64,000 nucleotides of DNA from Streptomyces rimosus (lineage in GTDB: Bacteria > Actinomycetota > Actinomycetes > Streptomycetales > Streptomycetaceae). Position numbers and translations under genes: made by a program. Below, piece by piece: positions 50,795-59,998 of this stretch. A model generated the notes under the pieces. The model saw nothing but the letters and a program-made list of their open reading frames with translations, searched no databases and was not told the origin of the DNA. The stretch spans positions 2,170,001 through 2,234,000 of the forward strand of contig NZ_CP023688.1 in NCBI RefSeq assembly GCF_008704655.1, in the 5' to 3' direction. The first letter of the stretch is position 1. Every line of letters begins with the position of its first letter.

Positions 50795-51160
50795 TTACTT
50801 CCCACGGTAGGTGGCCCAGGTCCGGGGCGTTTCCGATACCCGTACACAGCTCAGTTCCGGCAGCCGCTCGACCCACTGGTGATAGACCCACCAGGCCAGA
50901 TTCTCTGCGGACGGGTTCATTCCGGGGACGGCGTCGTTGAGGTGTCGATGGTCGAAGGTCGCGTCGAGCCAGTGCTTGAACTCGTCGAGTTCCCCGTAGT
51001 CGCGTACGAAACCGGGCTCGGTGAGTTCCGTGTCGTCGCAGCGGAGTTCGAGAACCACCAGGTAGTTGTGGCCGTGCGTTCTGGCGCACTGGTGTCCTGC
51101 CGGCAGGGCGCCGAGCTGGTGGCTTGCGGAGAAGTGAAATTCCTTGGTGATCGCATACAT
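50795..51160 (-). CDS. queD: 6-carboxy-5,6,7,8-tetrahydropterin synthase
   Basis: A 121-residue QueD of the PTPS family. It converts dihydroneopterin triphosphate to 6-carboxytetrahydropterin. Zn ligands His14, His29 and His31 (in FSASHQL and THGHNY) and the catalytic Cys25 are present. ATG 51160 has CGGAG upstream. The 102-base gap before it contains a small GGCCG-AAA-CGGCC hairpin. Confidence 0.94.
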   Translation of the reverse strand: MYAITKEFHFSASHQLGALPAGHQCARTHGHNYLVVLELRCDDTELTEPGFVRDYGELDEFKHWLDATFDHRHLNDAVPGMNPSAENLAWWVYHQWVERLPELSCVRVSETPRTWATYRGK

Positions 51161-51262
51161 GGGTGCAACTCCGTCCGTTCTGGTCTCTCGATACTCGTCA
51201 GGCCGTTTCGGCCGGCATGGGCTCGGCTTCTCCTGGTCTTCCCGGTTCGCCGGAAGCGGAGT

Positions 51263-51937
51263 TCACCTCTGATATCGGGTCGGGTCGGGTAGGTCCGCTT
51301 CGGCGAACGCGTTGCGGCGGTCGTGGCAGGACGCGCAGCTTCCGCAGTGGAACCGCTCGCCCTTGAAGCACGTCCAAGTCTCGCGCCAGTCGACGCCGAG
51401 CTCCGTGCCCAGGAGCAGAACGTCGGCCTTGCGCAGGGTGATCAGCGGGGCGGTCACACGGGGTGGTGGATCAGCGAGCCCTTCCAGGGCTCGGGCTTCC
51501 ATCGCGTTGAACGCCGTCAGAAACGCGGGCGAGGTGTCCGGCGCGGTGGCCGCGTCCTCGGCGAGGAACCCGAGACACATTTCCTGCGCTCCGGCCAGTA
51601 CGGCATGGGCGTAGGCGACCGTCATGAAGACCGGGTTGCGGTTCGGGACGACATTGACGCTTCCGGTACGGGTGTAATGCTCGTCGGGAACCGTGACATC
51701 GGCGTCCGTCAGGGAGAAGCCACGCATCAGCCGGGAATAGCCGCCGAGATCGGCGACGGTCAGGTCGATGTTCAGCTTTCCGGCGGCCCGCCCCGCGTAC
51801 TCCAGTTCCTTGCGGTGGCGCTGGCCGTAGTCGATCGCGATGGCGGATATTTCTCTTCCCTCGGCCTTGCAGGCGTGGGCGAGCACGACGGAGTCGATGC
51901 CGCCGGACAGGACGACCAGCGTCTTGGCCGACGTCAT
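51263..51937 (-). CDS. queC: 7-cyano-7-deazaguanine (preQ0) synthase
   Basis: A 224-residue QueC. It turns 7-carboxy-7-deazaguanine into preQ0 in two ATP-dependent steps with ammonia. The PP-loop SGGIDS (11-16) and the C-terminal Zn site HCGSCASCHDR are present. ATG 51937 overlaps the stop of a 55-codon ORF by ATGA; upstream frame extension is ignored. No later queuosine genes (tgt, queF) are in the window, so preQ0 or its carboxy precursor is the likely building block of a secondary metabolite. Confidence 0.95.
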   Translation of the reverse strand: MTSAKTLVVLSGGIDSVVLAHACKAEGREISAIAIDYGQRHRKELEYAGRAAGKLNIDLTVADLGGYSRLMRGFSLTDADVTVPDEHYTRTGSVNVVPNRNPVFMTVAYAHAVLAGAQEMCLGFLAEDAATAPDTSPAFLTAFNAMEARALEGLADPPPRVTAPLITLRKADVLLLGTELGVDWRETWTCFKGERFHCGSCASCHDRRNAFAEADLPDPTRYQR

Positions 51938-52101
51938 CGGCCTTTCCTTTTCCGTTCGTGTCCGTACGTCGCTCTTTCCCGCGGGGGTGTCTTCCGCAGG
52001 CCGAGCAGCGTGGGCAGGGCGCACCGCCGCGGAGCAATCTGGTTGCTCGCGGCCACCCCGGGGCGGGGCCTGGTGAGGATGTCGCTGCGGAAGTCAAGCA
52101 T
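51934..52101 (-). CDS. Candidate 55-residue small protein between ATP-grasp and queC
   Basis: A 55-codon ORF that fills the gap between two genes exactly. Its ATG lies in the last codons of the ATP-grasp gene (8-base overlap ATGCTTGA) and its TGA overlaps the queC start (ATGA). The first 42 codons have about 90% G or C at the third position, as expected for a real gene of this host; the last codons are bent by the queC ribosome site. The product begins MLDFRSDILTRPRPGVAASN, contains one Cys and ends very basic (KRKGR). No family is recognised. It might be a peptide substrate of the ATP-grasp ligase, a small subunit, or only a translational coupler. Confidence 0.5.
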   Translation of the reverse strand: MLDFRSDILTRPRPGVAASNQIAPRRCALPTLLGLRKTPPRERATYGHERKRKGR

Positions 52102-53344
52102 CAGAAGGCCCGCCCGCTTCCCGGTCGATATCGAGTTGTACGAGATCGCGCAAGTGGTACATTCGCTCACGGACTTGGGCCACGGTGTCACCGGACACCC
52201 ACGCGCCCAGCGGGATATTGGTCGTACTGTCCGTGGTGGGGACCCAGTCACCGGGGGCATAGGCGACCAGTATCTTTTCGACACCCGGGCCCGCGGAGAA
52301 CGCGTCCAGCCCCTTGATCTCCCGCAGGACTCCCGGGGCGCCCTCGTTGCGAACGGCGATCGCGCCGAAGGCCGCGTCGAACGCGATGTGCTGCCCCAGC
52401 GCTTCCGGGCGCCGGGCGGTACGGCAGTCGATATCGGCGTAGTAGGGGTTGAAGTCGCTGTGTGCCAGCCACATTTCCGTGACGGGACCGCCGGCCAGGC
52501 GTGCGGCGACCTCGATCAGGTATACGCCGTCCGCGTTGCACTTCACCTCGGTGTGCCCGGGGCCGATACGTACGCCGAAGACATCCAGAACCTCGTGCGT
52601 AAAGGCGGCCACCCGGTCCCAGTCCGGGTCCTCGCGGTTGATCTGGACGTTGTTCCAGTAGGGGAAGTCGTAGTCCGAGTCGTCGGGCTGGGAGTAGAAC
52701 CACATGTCGATGATCTGGTGCTGCCCGTCGTAACTCATGGTGTTCACGGCGATCTCCCGGCCGCGGATGTACTGTTCCACCAGCCACTTGCGGACCGGCT
52801 CACGGAAGTGGTCGAACTTCACCAGGCGGTCCAGGCCGGCCAGCGCCGCATCGTCGGCAAGCAGCACGGCGCCGTGGGACCCGCCCCCGTAGGTGTGTTT
52901 CACGATGGCGGGGAAGCCGACCTCGTGCGCGGCGGCGGGGATGTCCGCGATCGATGTGACCAACCGGTACCGGGGGATGCGCAGCCCCGCCTGTCCGGCC
53001 ACCCGGCGCATCGCGTCCTTGTGGTTCCTGGCATGGGCCAGTTCCACGCAGTTGCCGGGGAGGCGGAGCGTGTGGGCCAGACGGTCGGCGAGGTCGACGG
53101 ACGCATCGCTGCCGGAGAGCACCGCGCGGATGTCGTCCCGATACGGCTCCAGTTCATTCAGCATCCCATCGAAGTCCCGGCTGTAGAGGGAGACATCGTC
53201 ACCATCGGCATGGCGGGGCCAGCGTTCTTCCAGCAACTCCTCACTGAAGGAGTAGAGCGAAATGAGCCGGTGTCCTCTGGCCTGGACCGCCCGTTTGTAA
53301 TGGAGGCCGAACTTCACCGGGTTGAGGACGACGATGCTGGACAT
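52094..53344 (-). CDS. ATP-grasp ligase 1
   Basis: A 416-residue ATP-grasp enzyme of the carboxylate-amine ligase type. Nucleotide-binding segments are FPAIVKHTYGGGSHGA (glycine-rich loop), WLVEQYIRGREIAV and the metal-binding GVYLIEVAARLAGG. Such enzymes activate a carboxylate as acyl phosphate and join it to an amine. Here an amide of 7-carboxy-7-deazaguanine, or dipeptide formation, is a reasonable guess. ATG 53344 was used. It is the first gene of the leftward run that continues with the small ORF, queC, queD, queE and folE. Confidence 0.88.
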   Translation of the reverse strand: MSSIVVLNPVKFGLHYKRAVQARGHRLISLYSFSEELLEERWPRHADGDDVSLYSRDFDGMLNELEPYRDDIRAVLSGSDASVDLADRLAHTLRLPGNCVELAHARNHKDAMRRVAGQAGLRIPRYRLVTSIADIPAAAHEVGFPAIVKHTYGGGSHGAVLLADDAALAGLDRLVKFDHFREPVRKWLVEQYIRGREIAVNTMSYDGQHQIIDMWFYSQPDDSDYDFPYWNNVQINREDPDWDRVAAFTHEVLDVFGVRIGPGHTEVKCNADGVYLIEVAARLAGGPVTEMWLAHSDFNPYYADIDCRTARRPEALGQHIAFDAAFGAIAVRNEGAPGVLREIKGLDAFSAGPGVEKILVAYAPGDWVPTTDSTTNIPLGAWVSGDTVAQVRERMYHLRDLVQLDIDREAGGPSDA

Positions 53345-53838
53345 GGGGAGTCAACCTCCGTCGTTTCGAACAGCGATGACAAGACACCGGGCCCCCGGGC
53401 GTGCAAGCTCCGCGGGGCAGGGGGACGCTCGTTACGTCATCCGGCGGTCGCCGCGCCCGGGCGGGCGTGCGCAGCGGGCTGTGAGGCAGCAGGTGGCGAG
53501 CCGCTTCGGGCCGAGGCGCACCGCACGCGGTTTCTTCCGGGTGGCAAGTGTGGGAGGCGAGGACGGAATGCCGCTGATGCCGTCCGACGGTGCGAACGGG
53601 TCCGCGCTGTTACCGACGCACCTACCGCGCCCGCGCACAGGTTTCCTGGAGAGCGATAAAACAGAATCCTCTGTATTTATCGTTCCCCGCCTTTCTCCAC
53701 CTTATTAGTCCCATTTATCGGGTCAGTGGAGGACGGTTTTTCTGCAGCCGTTCATGAGGTCGGGGAGTTCGCGGCGCGCACGCACGAACACACCGCCGGC
53801 GCCTCGTGGCCCACCCCGCGGACACCGGAGCTGCGCCA
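53345..53838. other. Control region upstream of the ATP-grasp/que operon
   Basis: About 490 bases. The part 53640-53730 is the most AT-rich of the window and contains the operator-like dyad at 53653. The part 53345-53640 is GC-rich. A minus-strand frame 53432-53638 (68 codons, GTG start, AGGAAA upstream) exists but has no supporting feature. Confidence 0.55.
53653..53681. promoter_or_regulatory. Operator-like 29-base dyad
   Basis: CGATAAA at the left and TTTATCG at the right, with inner CAGA and TCTG, form a near-perfect dyad centred about 320 bases upstream of ATP-grasp 1. It is set in AT-rich DNA, as expected for a promoter operator of the que operon, perhaps bound by the MmyB-type regulator two genes away. 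Confidence 0.6.
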
Positions 53839-55110
53839 TCAGCCGCGCGTGGCACCGGAGCCGTTCGCGTCGGCCGTCAGCGGCTCCGCACGCGTCCGCG
53901 CACCCCAGCCGAACACCGCGGCCAGCAGAGCCACCGCGGGCACCACGAGCAGTGCCGTCCCGCTTCCCCGGACGGCTGCGAAATGCGCGAAGACCGCGGC
54001 GCCGACCGCACCCCCGGCCAGATCGAGGCTGCTGAGCCAGGACATCGTCTCGGTCATCCGGCCGGGCGGCGCGAGATCGCCGCCGATCGTCCGCAGCGTC
54101 CCGAACGTGGAACCGATGGCCAGCCCGGCCACCGGGCAGAGCAGCAGCACCATCTCCGGGGACAGCCGCGTGCCCAGGCACAGCGCTCCCGTACCGAGGA
54201 CGAAGACGATCAGGAGGACGAATGCCTTCGGTCCATGGGCCAGCAGGTCGGGTACGGCCCCCAGACCGAAGCTCCCCACCACGCTGCCGACGGACAGTGC
54301 GCCGAGGTAGAGACCGGTGTACGCGCCGGCGCCGTGCTCCTTGGCATACAGCGGCAGGAGCACGTCGACGGCGGTCACGGCGGTCACGAACAGTCCGCTC
54401 GCGGCCAGCAGCCGCCGCAAAGGGGGTGAGGCCAGCGGCCCCAGCCAGTGCCTCCCGGCGCCGGCGGCGGAGCGCGGCGCGGCCGTGGCGTCCACCAGCA
54501 GGAGGAGGACCGAAAGCGCCGTCAGCGTCGCGGTGACGAAGAACGGGGCGACGGGCGACACCGACAGGCTCAGCCAGCCGGCCAGCACCGGGCCGGTGAT
54601 CAGCGCGGCACCCATCATGGACGAATCCAGGGCCATGGCCGTCGTCAGCGTCGCCCCCTCGCCCGCCGAACACCACACCGAGCGCATCATGACCGCGACC
54701 GGCGGGGCGGTGGCCCCCAGACCGACCGCGGTGATCAGGAGCACCGGCACGGGCCCCCCGGTCCGCACCATGAACAGCAGCAGCGCGGTCACCGTCAGAT
54801 AGGCGGTCAGGCAGCCCAGCAGGACCGGACGTGGCGCGTACCGGTCGATCAGCCGTCCGCGCAGCGGTGCCGTCACCCCCTGCCCGATCGCCGAACCGCT
54901 CACCATCAGGCCCGCGGTGCCGTACGAGTAGTCCCGGCCGACCAACAGCAGCAGGCTCAACGTGACCATGCTGGGCGGGAGTTTGGAGATCATTCCGACG
55001 AGCGCGTTCCTCCAGAAGCCCGGGACCGCCATCAGGTCCCGGTAACTGGAGAGCAGACGCCGTGGGGCACGGCCGTCCGGGGCGGCGGACACTTCCGGGG
55101 CAGCAGACAT
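53839..55110 (-). CDS. MFS transporter
   Basis: A 423-residue major facilitator protein with about 12 hydrophobic helices. The first inter-helix loop has GQGVTAPLRGRLIDRYAPR, a variant of the MFS motif A. It probably exports the product of the island. ATG 55110 follows CAGGGA. It lies 71 bases after the MmyB-type regulator gene and is probably co-transcribed with it. Confidence 0.88.
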   Translation of the reverse strand: MSAAPEVSAAPDGRAPRRLLSSYRDLMAVPGFWRNALVGMISKLPPSMVTLSLLLLVGRDYSYGTAGLMVSGSAIGQGVTAPLRGRLIDRYAPRPVLLGCLTAYLTVTALLLFMVRTGGPVPVLLITAVGLGATAPPVAVMMRSVWCSAGEGATLTTAMALDSSMMGAALITGPVLAGWLSLSVSPVAPFFVTATLTALSVLLLLVDATAAPRSAAGAGRHWLGPLASPPLRRLLAASGLFVTAVTAVDVLLPLYAKEHGAGAYTGLYLGALSVGSVVGSFGLGAVPDLLAHGPKAFVLLIVFVLGTGALCLGTRLSPEMVLLLCPVAGLAIGSTFGTLRTIGGDLAPPGRMTETMSWLSSLDLAGGAVGAAVFAHFAAVRGSGTALLVVPAVALLAAVFGWGARTRAEPLTADANGSGATRG

Positions 55111-55181
55111 CGGCTCGATCCCTGGTACGGAGGGGAGACGGACAGCCACCACGTTCGGGAGCGGTGGCCCGCAACGACGGT

Positions 55182-56111
55182 TCAGCGGTGGGCGGAGAGT
55201 ATCGCGCGGAGATCCTCCGCGGCTCGGGCCGGCGCGTCACGCGGGGGCCGGCTGTCGCCACACGGCGGCCTGGCCATCCGTCCGGCCACCGACGTGGCCG
55301 AGTCGCAGACGCCACTCGCCGGACGGGCCGGACCTCCCGCGCAGGGTGTGAAGATCAGGATGATGAGGCGGGTGCCGGGTGAGGTGGTGGGCTGCGCCAT
55401 GCACATCTTGACCCAGCCCGGACCGCTCCGCGCATGCTGCAGCGGACGCCTGTCCTCGTCCGGGTGGACGGCCACACCGGCGGTCTCGTAGAGGGGTGCC
55501 GCGCAGGGATCCGTCAGTACGGCCGCCTCGAACCGGCGCAGCGTGCTGTCGTCGGGGCGGGCGGCCAGATCGGCCCGCAGGAGGGGTAGGAGGTGCGGTG
55601 CCCAGGTGGTGGCCCAGTCGGTGAGCAGGGGCCGACCGTCGAAGAGCATCCACTGCATCGTATTGGTGGGGCGTTTCCCGTACGGAAAAATATCGGTGAA
55701 GGGCTGATTATGGGCAAGAATGTTCCATGACGCGTCAATGACACAGGCGGCGTGGGTCATTCCGGCGACAGCCTCCTGCCACACCTGGGGCACCTCCTGC
55801 CCGGACTGCGGCGTGAGGGGCCTGGGCGGGTCGCCGATGCCGGCGTAGCGGCACAGGGCCACCCATTCCACCTCGGAAAGCCGCAGCAGCAGGGCGAGGT
55901 CCCGCAGAAAGTCCACGGGCGGATTCCGGTACTTGCCGGACTCCAGACGCTGATAGGTCCCCCAGCCCCGGTTGAGCAGGAGATCGACCTGGTGCTGGGC
56001 GAGACCGGGGGCACGTCGGCCCTTTCCCCTGGGCCGCGTGAGGCCATGGGATTCCGGCGCTACTGAGGCTCGCCGCTCCGTGAGGAGCAACCGCAGTGCC
56101 TCCGCATTCAT
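55182..56111 (-). CDS. MmyB-type XRE regulator
   Basis: A 309-residue protein. The N-terminal helix-turn-helix spans LAQHQVDLLLNRGWGTYQRLESG. The C-terminal ligand domain is of the MmyB type: VWQEAVAGMTHAACVIDASW, NILAHNQPFTDIF, then the FDGRPLLTDWATTW part. MmyB relatives regulate antibiotic genes and often respond to fatty acid-like ligands. ATG 56111 was selected since the conserved MNAEALRLLLTERR begins there; the open frame goes on upstream. The last 70 residues are low-complexity. It precedes the MFS gene and is the probable pathway regulator. Confidence 0.82.
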   Translation of the reverse strand: MNAEALRLLLTERRASVAPESHGLTRPRGKGRRAPGLAQHQVDLLLNRGWGTYQRLESGKYRNPPVDFLRDLALLLRLSEVEWVALCRYAGIGDPPRPLTPQSGQEVPQVWQEAVAGMTHAACVIDASWNILAHNQPFTDIFPYGKRPTNTMQWMLFDGRPLLTDWATTWAPHLLPLLRADLAARPDDSTLRRFEAAVLTDPCAAPLYETAGVAVHPDEDRRPLQHARSGPGWVKMCMAQPTTSPGTRLIILIFTPCAGGPARPASGVCDSATSVAGRMARPPCGDSRPPRDAPARAAEDLRAILSAHR

Positions 56112-56448
56112 CTCCGTCCTCTCGTGATGCCGCTCTCCGGAGACACGTGACGCGGAGCGACCTCGAAGCGGCGTCAGTGGTTCCGGACAGCCCGATGAAC
56201 TCACATCATTCGACTCCCCGATGGGGCGTGTCGTTCGAACCCCCCATGAGTCGTGCCGGCGGAGAGACCACGGCGATACAGCCATGCACCCGCCTGTGGG
56301 GATCCTCGCTGTCATCATCTCCTCCGACGGCCGCTCAGCCCGGGTAGTGAGGGTGCCCTTTCGCCGGCCGAGTCACTGTGGTGAATGATCCGGGTGAGTG
56401 ACTCGGGCAGCTGAATGGTCCGTATGGGTGACGCCTGCGCGAAAGGCG
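56112..56448. other. Promoter region of the MmyB-type gene
   Basis: A 337-base gap on the minus strand between the Rieske stop and the regulator start. GAATG-TCCG units repeat near 56383-56423 (GAATGATCCG and GAATGGTCCG). No gene was found. Confidence 0.4.
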
Positions 56449-56452
56449 TCAC
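56428..56452 (-). terminator. Hairpin at the Rieske gene end
   Basis: A perfect 9-bp stem, GTGACGCCT (56428-56436) with AGGCGTCAC (56444-56452), loop 7. It covers the stop codon at 56449-56451 and likely ends the Rieske transcript. Confidence 0.65.
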
Positions 56453-57777
56453 ACGCTGCCGGCAGGTGCCTTCCGTACGACGCCCGCGATCTCGTCGTAC
56501 TCCTTCTGGAGGTGGCTCGGCCGCCCGGCCTGCACCGCCCAGAATCCGCCGATCCCGAGGAGCCCGTTCTTCTTGCGGGCAGCGAGTTTCTTCTCGAAAA
56601 CCTCGCGCGGTACCCCTTGTGTGTAGCGGGCCTTGCCGAGGAGGGGCAGTTGAATGCTGACATTGGCCGCGGGGTCGCGCACCGTGCCCGGCGGGTCCTC
56701 CCCCTGCGCCACCTTCCGCATCGCTTCGAAGTACCTCCGCCGTAGCAGGGTGATGCCTTTGTCGCCGCGCCCCAGCTGCTCGACGGTCCGGTCCGCGAAC
56801 GTTCCCTGTCCGATCCACGCGGCGAAATCCTGGTTCCCGGTGTGCGACGTGATGATGTCACCGGTCGCCGGGTCGGTGAGCGGGCCGTACCAGTACGGAA
56901 TCGCGCCGGGATCCTGCCGGCCGGGCGGTACGTCGTCGGGGAGCACGGAGTACTGCCAGGTGAAATTGAGGGTGCGTCGTTCGTCCACCGGCACCCGGAA
57001 CTCGATGGTGTTCCCGGAGGCGAGGGTGTAGGGCCACAGGCTGAGGATCCCGCCGTCGGTCACGTCGTTCGTGCTCGAGAAGGAACCTGTCGGGCGGACT
57101 TCGGGGACTTCCACCACCCGCCCGTTGACGAAACCGTGCTCGAATTCCAGGAAGTCGATCGACAGGTGCCGGGGTACATACGTGGGGGATTCCGGGTCGC
57201 TGCGTACGGCGTTCCCGTTCTGGTGCAGCCACTCGAAATGGACGGGGTCCATGCTGTTCTCGTGGCACTGGAACCAGTTGCACGGGAGTTCCGTCATGAT
57301 GATCTCGACGAAGCCGTGCTCCCAGGTGAACGGCTCGAAGTCGGGCAGCAGCGGCGCGGGGGCGGGGCCGAGATAGGCCCAGATCAGCCCGCCGAGCGTG
57401 GTGGTGGGGTACGCGGTGACGCCGACTTTGCCGCGGAATCCGCCGGACGGGCCCGTCTCCTCGAACGGCTGGCTCGTGCAACGGCCTTCGGAATCGAATC
57501 CCCACCCGTGGTATGCGCACCGCATCACGTCACCGTCCACCCAGCCGATACCGAGGTCGGTGCCCCGGTGCGGGCAGCGCCGGGAAATCAGGCCGTGGCT
57601 GCCGTCCGGCTTGCGGAACAGGACGAGGTCCTCTCCCAGCAGCCGTACGGGTTTGACGCGACGCTGGGTCAGCTCCAGGACCGGCGCCACCGGATGCCAA
57701 TATCTGCGCAGCAGTTCACCCATTCGCGTACCGCGTTGAACCTGGGAAAGAATGCGGTTCTTGTCCGCTGAGAGCAT
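56449..57777 (-). CDS. Rieske-type aromatic-ring oxygenase
   Basis: A 442-residue Rieske non-heme iron oxygenase. The 2Fe-2S ligands are Cys68, His70, Cys87 and His90 (CPHRGTDLG... CAYHGW). The mononuclear iron region NSMDPVHFEWLHQ supplies His and Asp. It needs a reductase, which is not encoded here. The layout is like phthalate- or pobA-type oxygenases that hydroxylate or demethylate. ATG 57777 has AAGGAG upstream. It is the first gene of the leftward part of the island and diverges from ATP-grasp 2. Confidence 0.92.
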   Translation of the reverse strand: MLSADKNRILSQVQRGTRMGELLRRYWHPVAPVLELTQRRVKPVRLLGEDLVLFRKPDGSHGLISRRCPHRGTDLGIGWVDGDVMRCAYHGWGFDSEGRCTSQPFEETGPSGGFRGKVGVTAYPTTTLGGLIWAYLGPAPAPLLPDFEPFTWEHGFVEIIMTELPCNWFQCHENSMDPVHFEWLHQNGNAVRSDPESPTYVPRHLSIDFLEFEHGFVNGRVVEVPEVRPTGSFSSTNDVTDGGILSLWPYTLASGNTIEFRVPVDERRTLNFTWQYSVLPDDVPPGRQDPGAIPYWYGPLTDPATGDIITSHTGNQDFAAWIGQGTFADRTVEQLGRGDKGITLLRRRYFEAMRKVAQGEDPPGTVRDPAANVSIQLPLLGKARYTQGVPREVFEKKLAARKKNGLLGIGGFWAVQAGRPSHLQKEYDEIAGVVRKAPAGSV

Positions 57778-58578
57778 GGGTACTCCTTCGCTCACGACGT
57801 GCACGGAGTGGGGGCACCAGCCGGGCATCCGCCCTGTCAAGGCGCCCCCGTCGGACCCCGGAAGAGAAGAAGAGCCGACGCGCAAGAGTGGGAACAGCCC
57901 CGGAGCGCTGCCGCTCGGCCTCGATATCGGAACACGCGGTACCTGGCTTGGTGGACTTGAGTGAGCACCTGTCGACCCGTACGGCGCGGCTTCGGTGGTG
58001 CGACGGCGAGCGGCACCGCGGCGTTGATGCGGCGGGTGTGGTGTGACGGTTGCCGGAGGAAGAACAGTTGTCGAAGCAGTAATGGTGCGCCTGGCGGGCA
58101 TTGAAGTATCGGCCCCTGTCCGTTCGTCATCTTCACTCGGTCCGGGCAGCGTTGTCCACGTGCATCTTTTACACCGAAGAAGTGACGGTCGAATTCGCCT
58201 TGCGCGTTCCGTGCGGGGTGTGCTGCTGCCGCCTGCCCCCAACGGTGGGCGCAGATGCGTTTCTCCGGCGAAGGGCGGCGCGCTTCCTCGGTTCACCCGT
58301 CAACTCTGCCGGGAAGAGAACCCGAACCAAATAGAGTGGGCGCCCATTCGGCGTAAAACGCGGGGGTGGATAACGCCCGCCGGTCACGTGATGATGTGAG
58401 TGCCCTGGGACAAGGGCCCACAGCGCTCACGATGGGGCCGGGGCCAAGGCGCCCACGGCCGGCCCGTCACCGGCCGATGCGTCCACCACCGACGGGTGGA
58501 CAGCGTCAGGAGCCCCCGTCCCTCACCACTCGCCCCGCCTGCCGCCCCACGCATGACACGACGGAGGAACCGGCCCAC
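57778..58578. other. Divergent control region, 800 bases
   Basis: Between the Rieske gene and ATP-grasp 2. It contains less GC-rich stretches at about 58040-58200 and 58320-58400. Open frames here (for example 58101-58334) have no ribosome site or motif. It probably holds both promoters. I see no gene. Confidence 0.5.
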
Positions 58579-59859
58579 ATGCCGACAGCGAACACCGACA
58601 CCACTGATGCGGCTTGTTCTTCGGCCGGTTCCTCGGGGCGGCCGCTCCTGCTGCTGGTAGGCAGCGGCAGCGAGCACTGGCGCGCTTACGTACTGCGGTC
58701 CATGGCGTCCGGATACCGGTTGCATTTGCTGTGCCCCGCGCCTCCCTCCTGGGAAAAGCCCTACATCGATTCGTTCGGTGTGGTGGACACCCTGGACGTC
58801 GCGGCGATGACCGCCGCCGTCCGGGCCCACCCCGAGCGATTCGCGGGTGTGCTCACCTACGAGGAGACGCGCGTGGAGGCCGTCGCCGAGCTGGCGACCG
58901 CGCTAGGGCTGCGTACCAGCCCGCGCGAGGCCGTGAGGGCGTGCCGGGACAAGTACGCCGGCCGGAAGGCGCTCGACCGGGCCGGCGTCCCGCAGGCCCG
59001 GTCGGCAGCCGTCGCGAGTCTGGCCGAGGCGAGCGAGGCGGCAGCCCGGATCGGCTATCCGGTGGTGGTCAAACCCCGGGCGCTTTCGGCGAGTTGCGGA
59101 GTGACCTACGTGGGCGGCGAGCGGCAGTTGGCACGGGCCTACCAGGAGGCGGGCAGGATCTGGTTCGACGAGGTGCCCCGGTACGCACGGCCCACCCTGG
59201 TGGAGGAGTTCCTCGACGGACCCGAGATCAGTGTGGAGGCGGTCTGCCGCGACGGGCAGGTCACGGCGCTGTTCGTGGCGCACAAGCAGCTCGGCTACGC
59301 CCCCGGGTTCCAGGAGGTGGGCCACACGGTCCGGGCGGACGACCCGCTGCTGTCCGACGACGTTCTGCTCGAAGTGGTCCAGAAAGCCCACACCGCCGTC
59401 GGCCTGACCGACACGGTGACCCACACCGAGCTGCGCCTGACCTCCTCCGGCCCGAAGGTCGTGGAGATCAACGCACGGATCGGCGGCGGCCGTGTCCCGT
59501 ACCTCGGCGGCCTGGTCACCGGATTGGAGATCGGCCTGCTGGCGGCCGATCTGGCGGTCGGCGCCACGCCGGACTTCCGGACGTCCGGGGCCTCCGCAAC
59601 GGCCGCGGTCCGCTTCCTGTATCCCGAAAGGGAGGTACGGGTGGAGTCCGTCGAGATCGCGGAGGACCGGCTGCCGCCCGAGATCCGGGAAGTACGGGTG
59701 CTGACGGCCCCGGGCCGGGAGCTGCGGCTGTACCCGCCGGGCGACTCCCGCTCCCGGTATGCCCTCCTCGTCGCCGTCGCCGGGACGGAGCGGGACTGCG
59801 CGGCGGCACTGGAGCGGGCGGCCGACGCGGTGACCCTGCACGGCACTCCGCTGTCCTGA
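58579..59859 (+). CDS. ATP-grasp ligase 2
   Basis: A 426-residue ATP-grasp enzyme distinct from the first. ATP-binding segments are IGYPVVVKPRALSASCGVT, TLVEEFLDGPEISVEAV and the metal site KVVEINARIGGGRVPYLGG, followed by a C-terminal domain as in biotin-carboxylase-like amino-acid ligases. It likely forms an amide or peptide bond. ATG 58579 follows GGAGG. The Thr/Ser-rich N-terminus (first 25 residues) is not conserved in relatives as far as I can judge. The oxygenase gene follows after 181 bases. Confidence 0.88.
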   Translation: MPTANTDTTDAACSSAGSSGRPLLLLVGSGSEHWRAYVLRSMASGYRLHLLCPAPPSWEKPYIDSFGVVDTLDVAAMTAAVRAHPERFAGVLTYEETRVEAVAELATALGLRTSPREAVRACRDKYAGRKALDRAGVPQARSAAVASLAEASEAAARIGYPVVVKPRALSASCGVTYVGGERQLARAYQEAGRIWFDEVPRYARPTLVEEFLDGPEISVEAVCRDGQVTALFVAHKQLGYAPGFQEVGHTVRADDPLLSDDVLLEVVQKAHTAVGLTDTVTHTELRLTSSGPKVVEINARIGGGRVPYLGGLVTGLEIGLLAADLAVGATPDFRTSGASATAAVRFLYPEREVRVESVEIAEDRLPPEIREVRVLTAPGRELRLYPPGDSRSRYALLVAVAGTERDCAAALERAADAVTLHGTPLS

Positions 59860-59998
59860 CGGGGCATCGACAACGGCGTCGGCCGGACACCTGGTCGACG
59901 CGGGCTGTTCCCACGCCCCTGCAACTGCCCCGCCTTCTCTCTCTTCTCCCCGTCCCGGCGTGCCGCCTCCGTGCGGGCCGGTCCGGAACCGTAACGCA

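Noticed and set aside
49460..51937. Part of a dpd-type 7-deazaguanine DNA modification system
   Set aside because: No transglycosylase (dpdA), no restriction or helicase genes are nearby; ATP-grasp enzymes, oxygenases and an exporter point to a small-molecule pathway.
53432..53638. 68-codon minus-strand frame upstream of ATP-grasp 1
   Set aside because: It has a GTG start and AGGAAA upstream, but no coupling to a neighbour, Arg-rich noise-like composition and no motif. Kept only as a remark in the gap entry.
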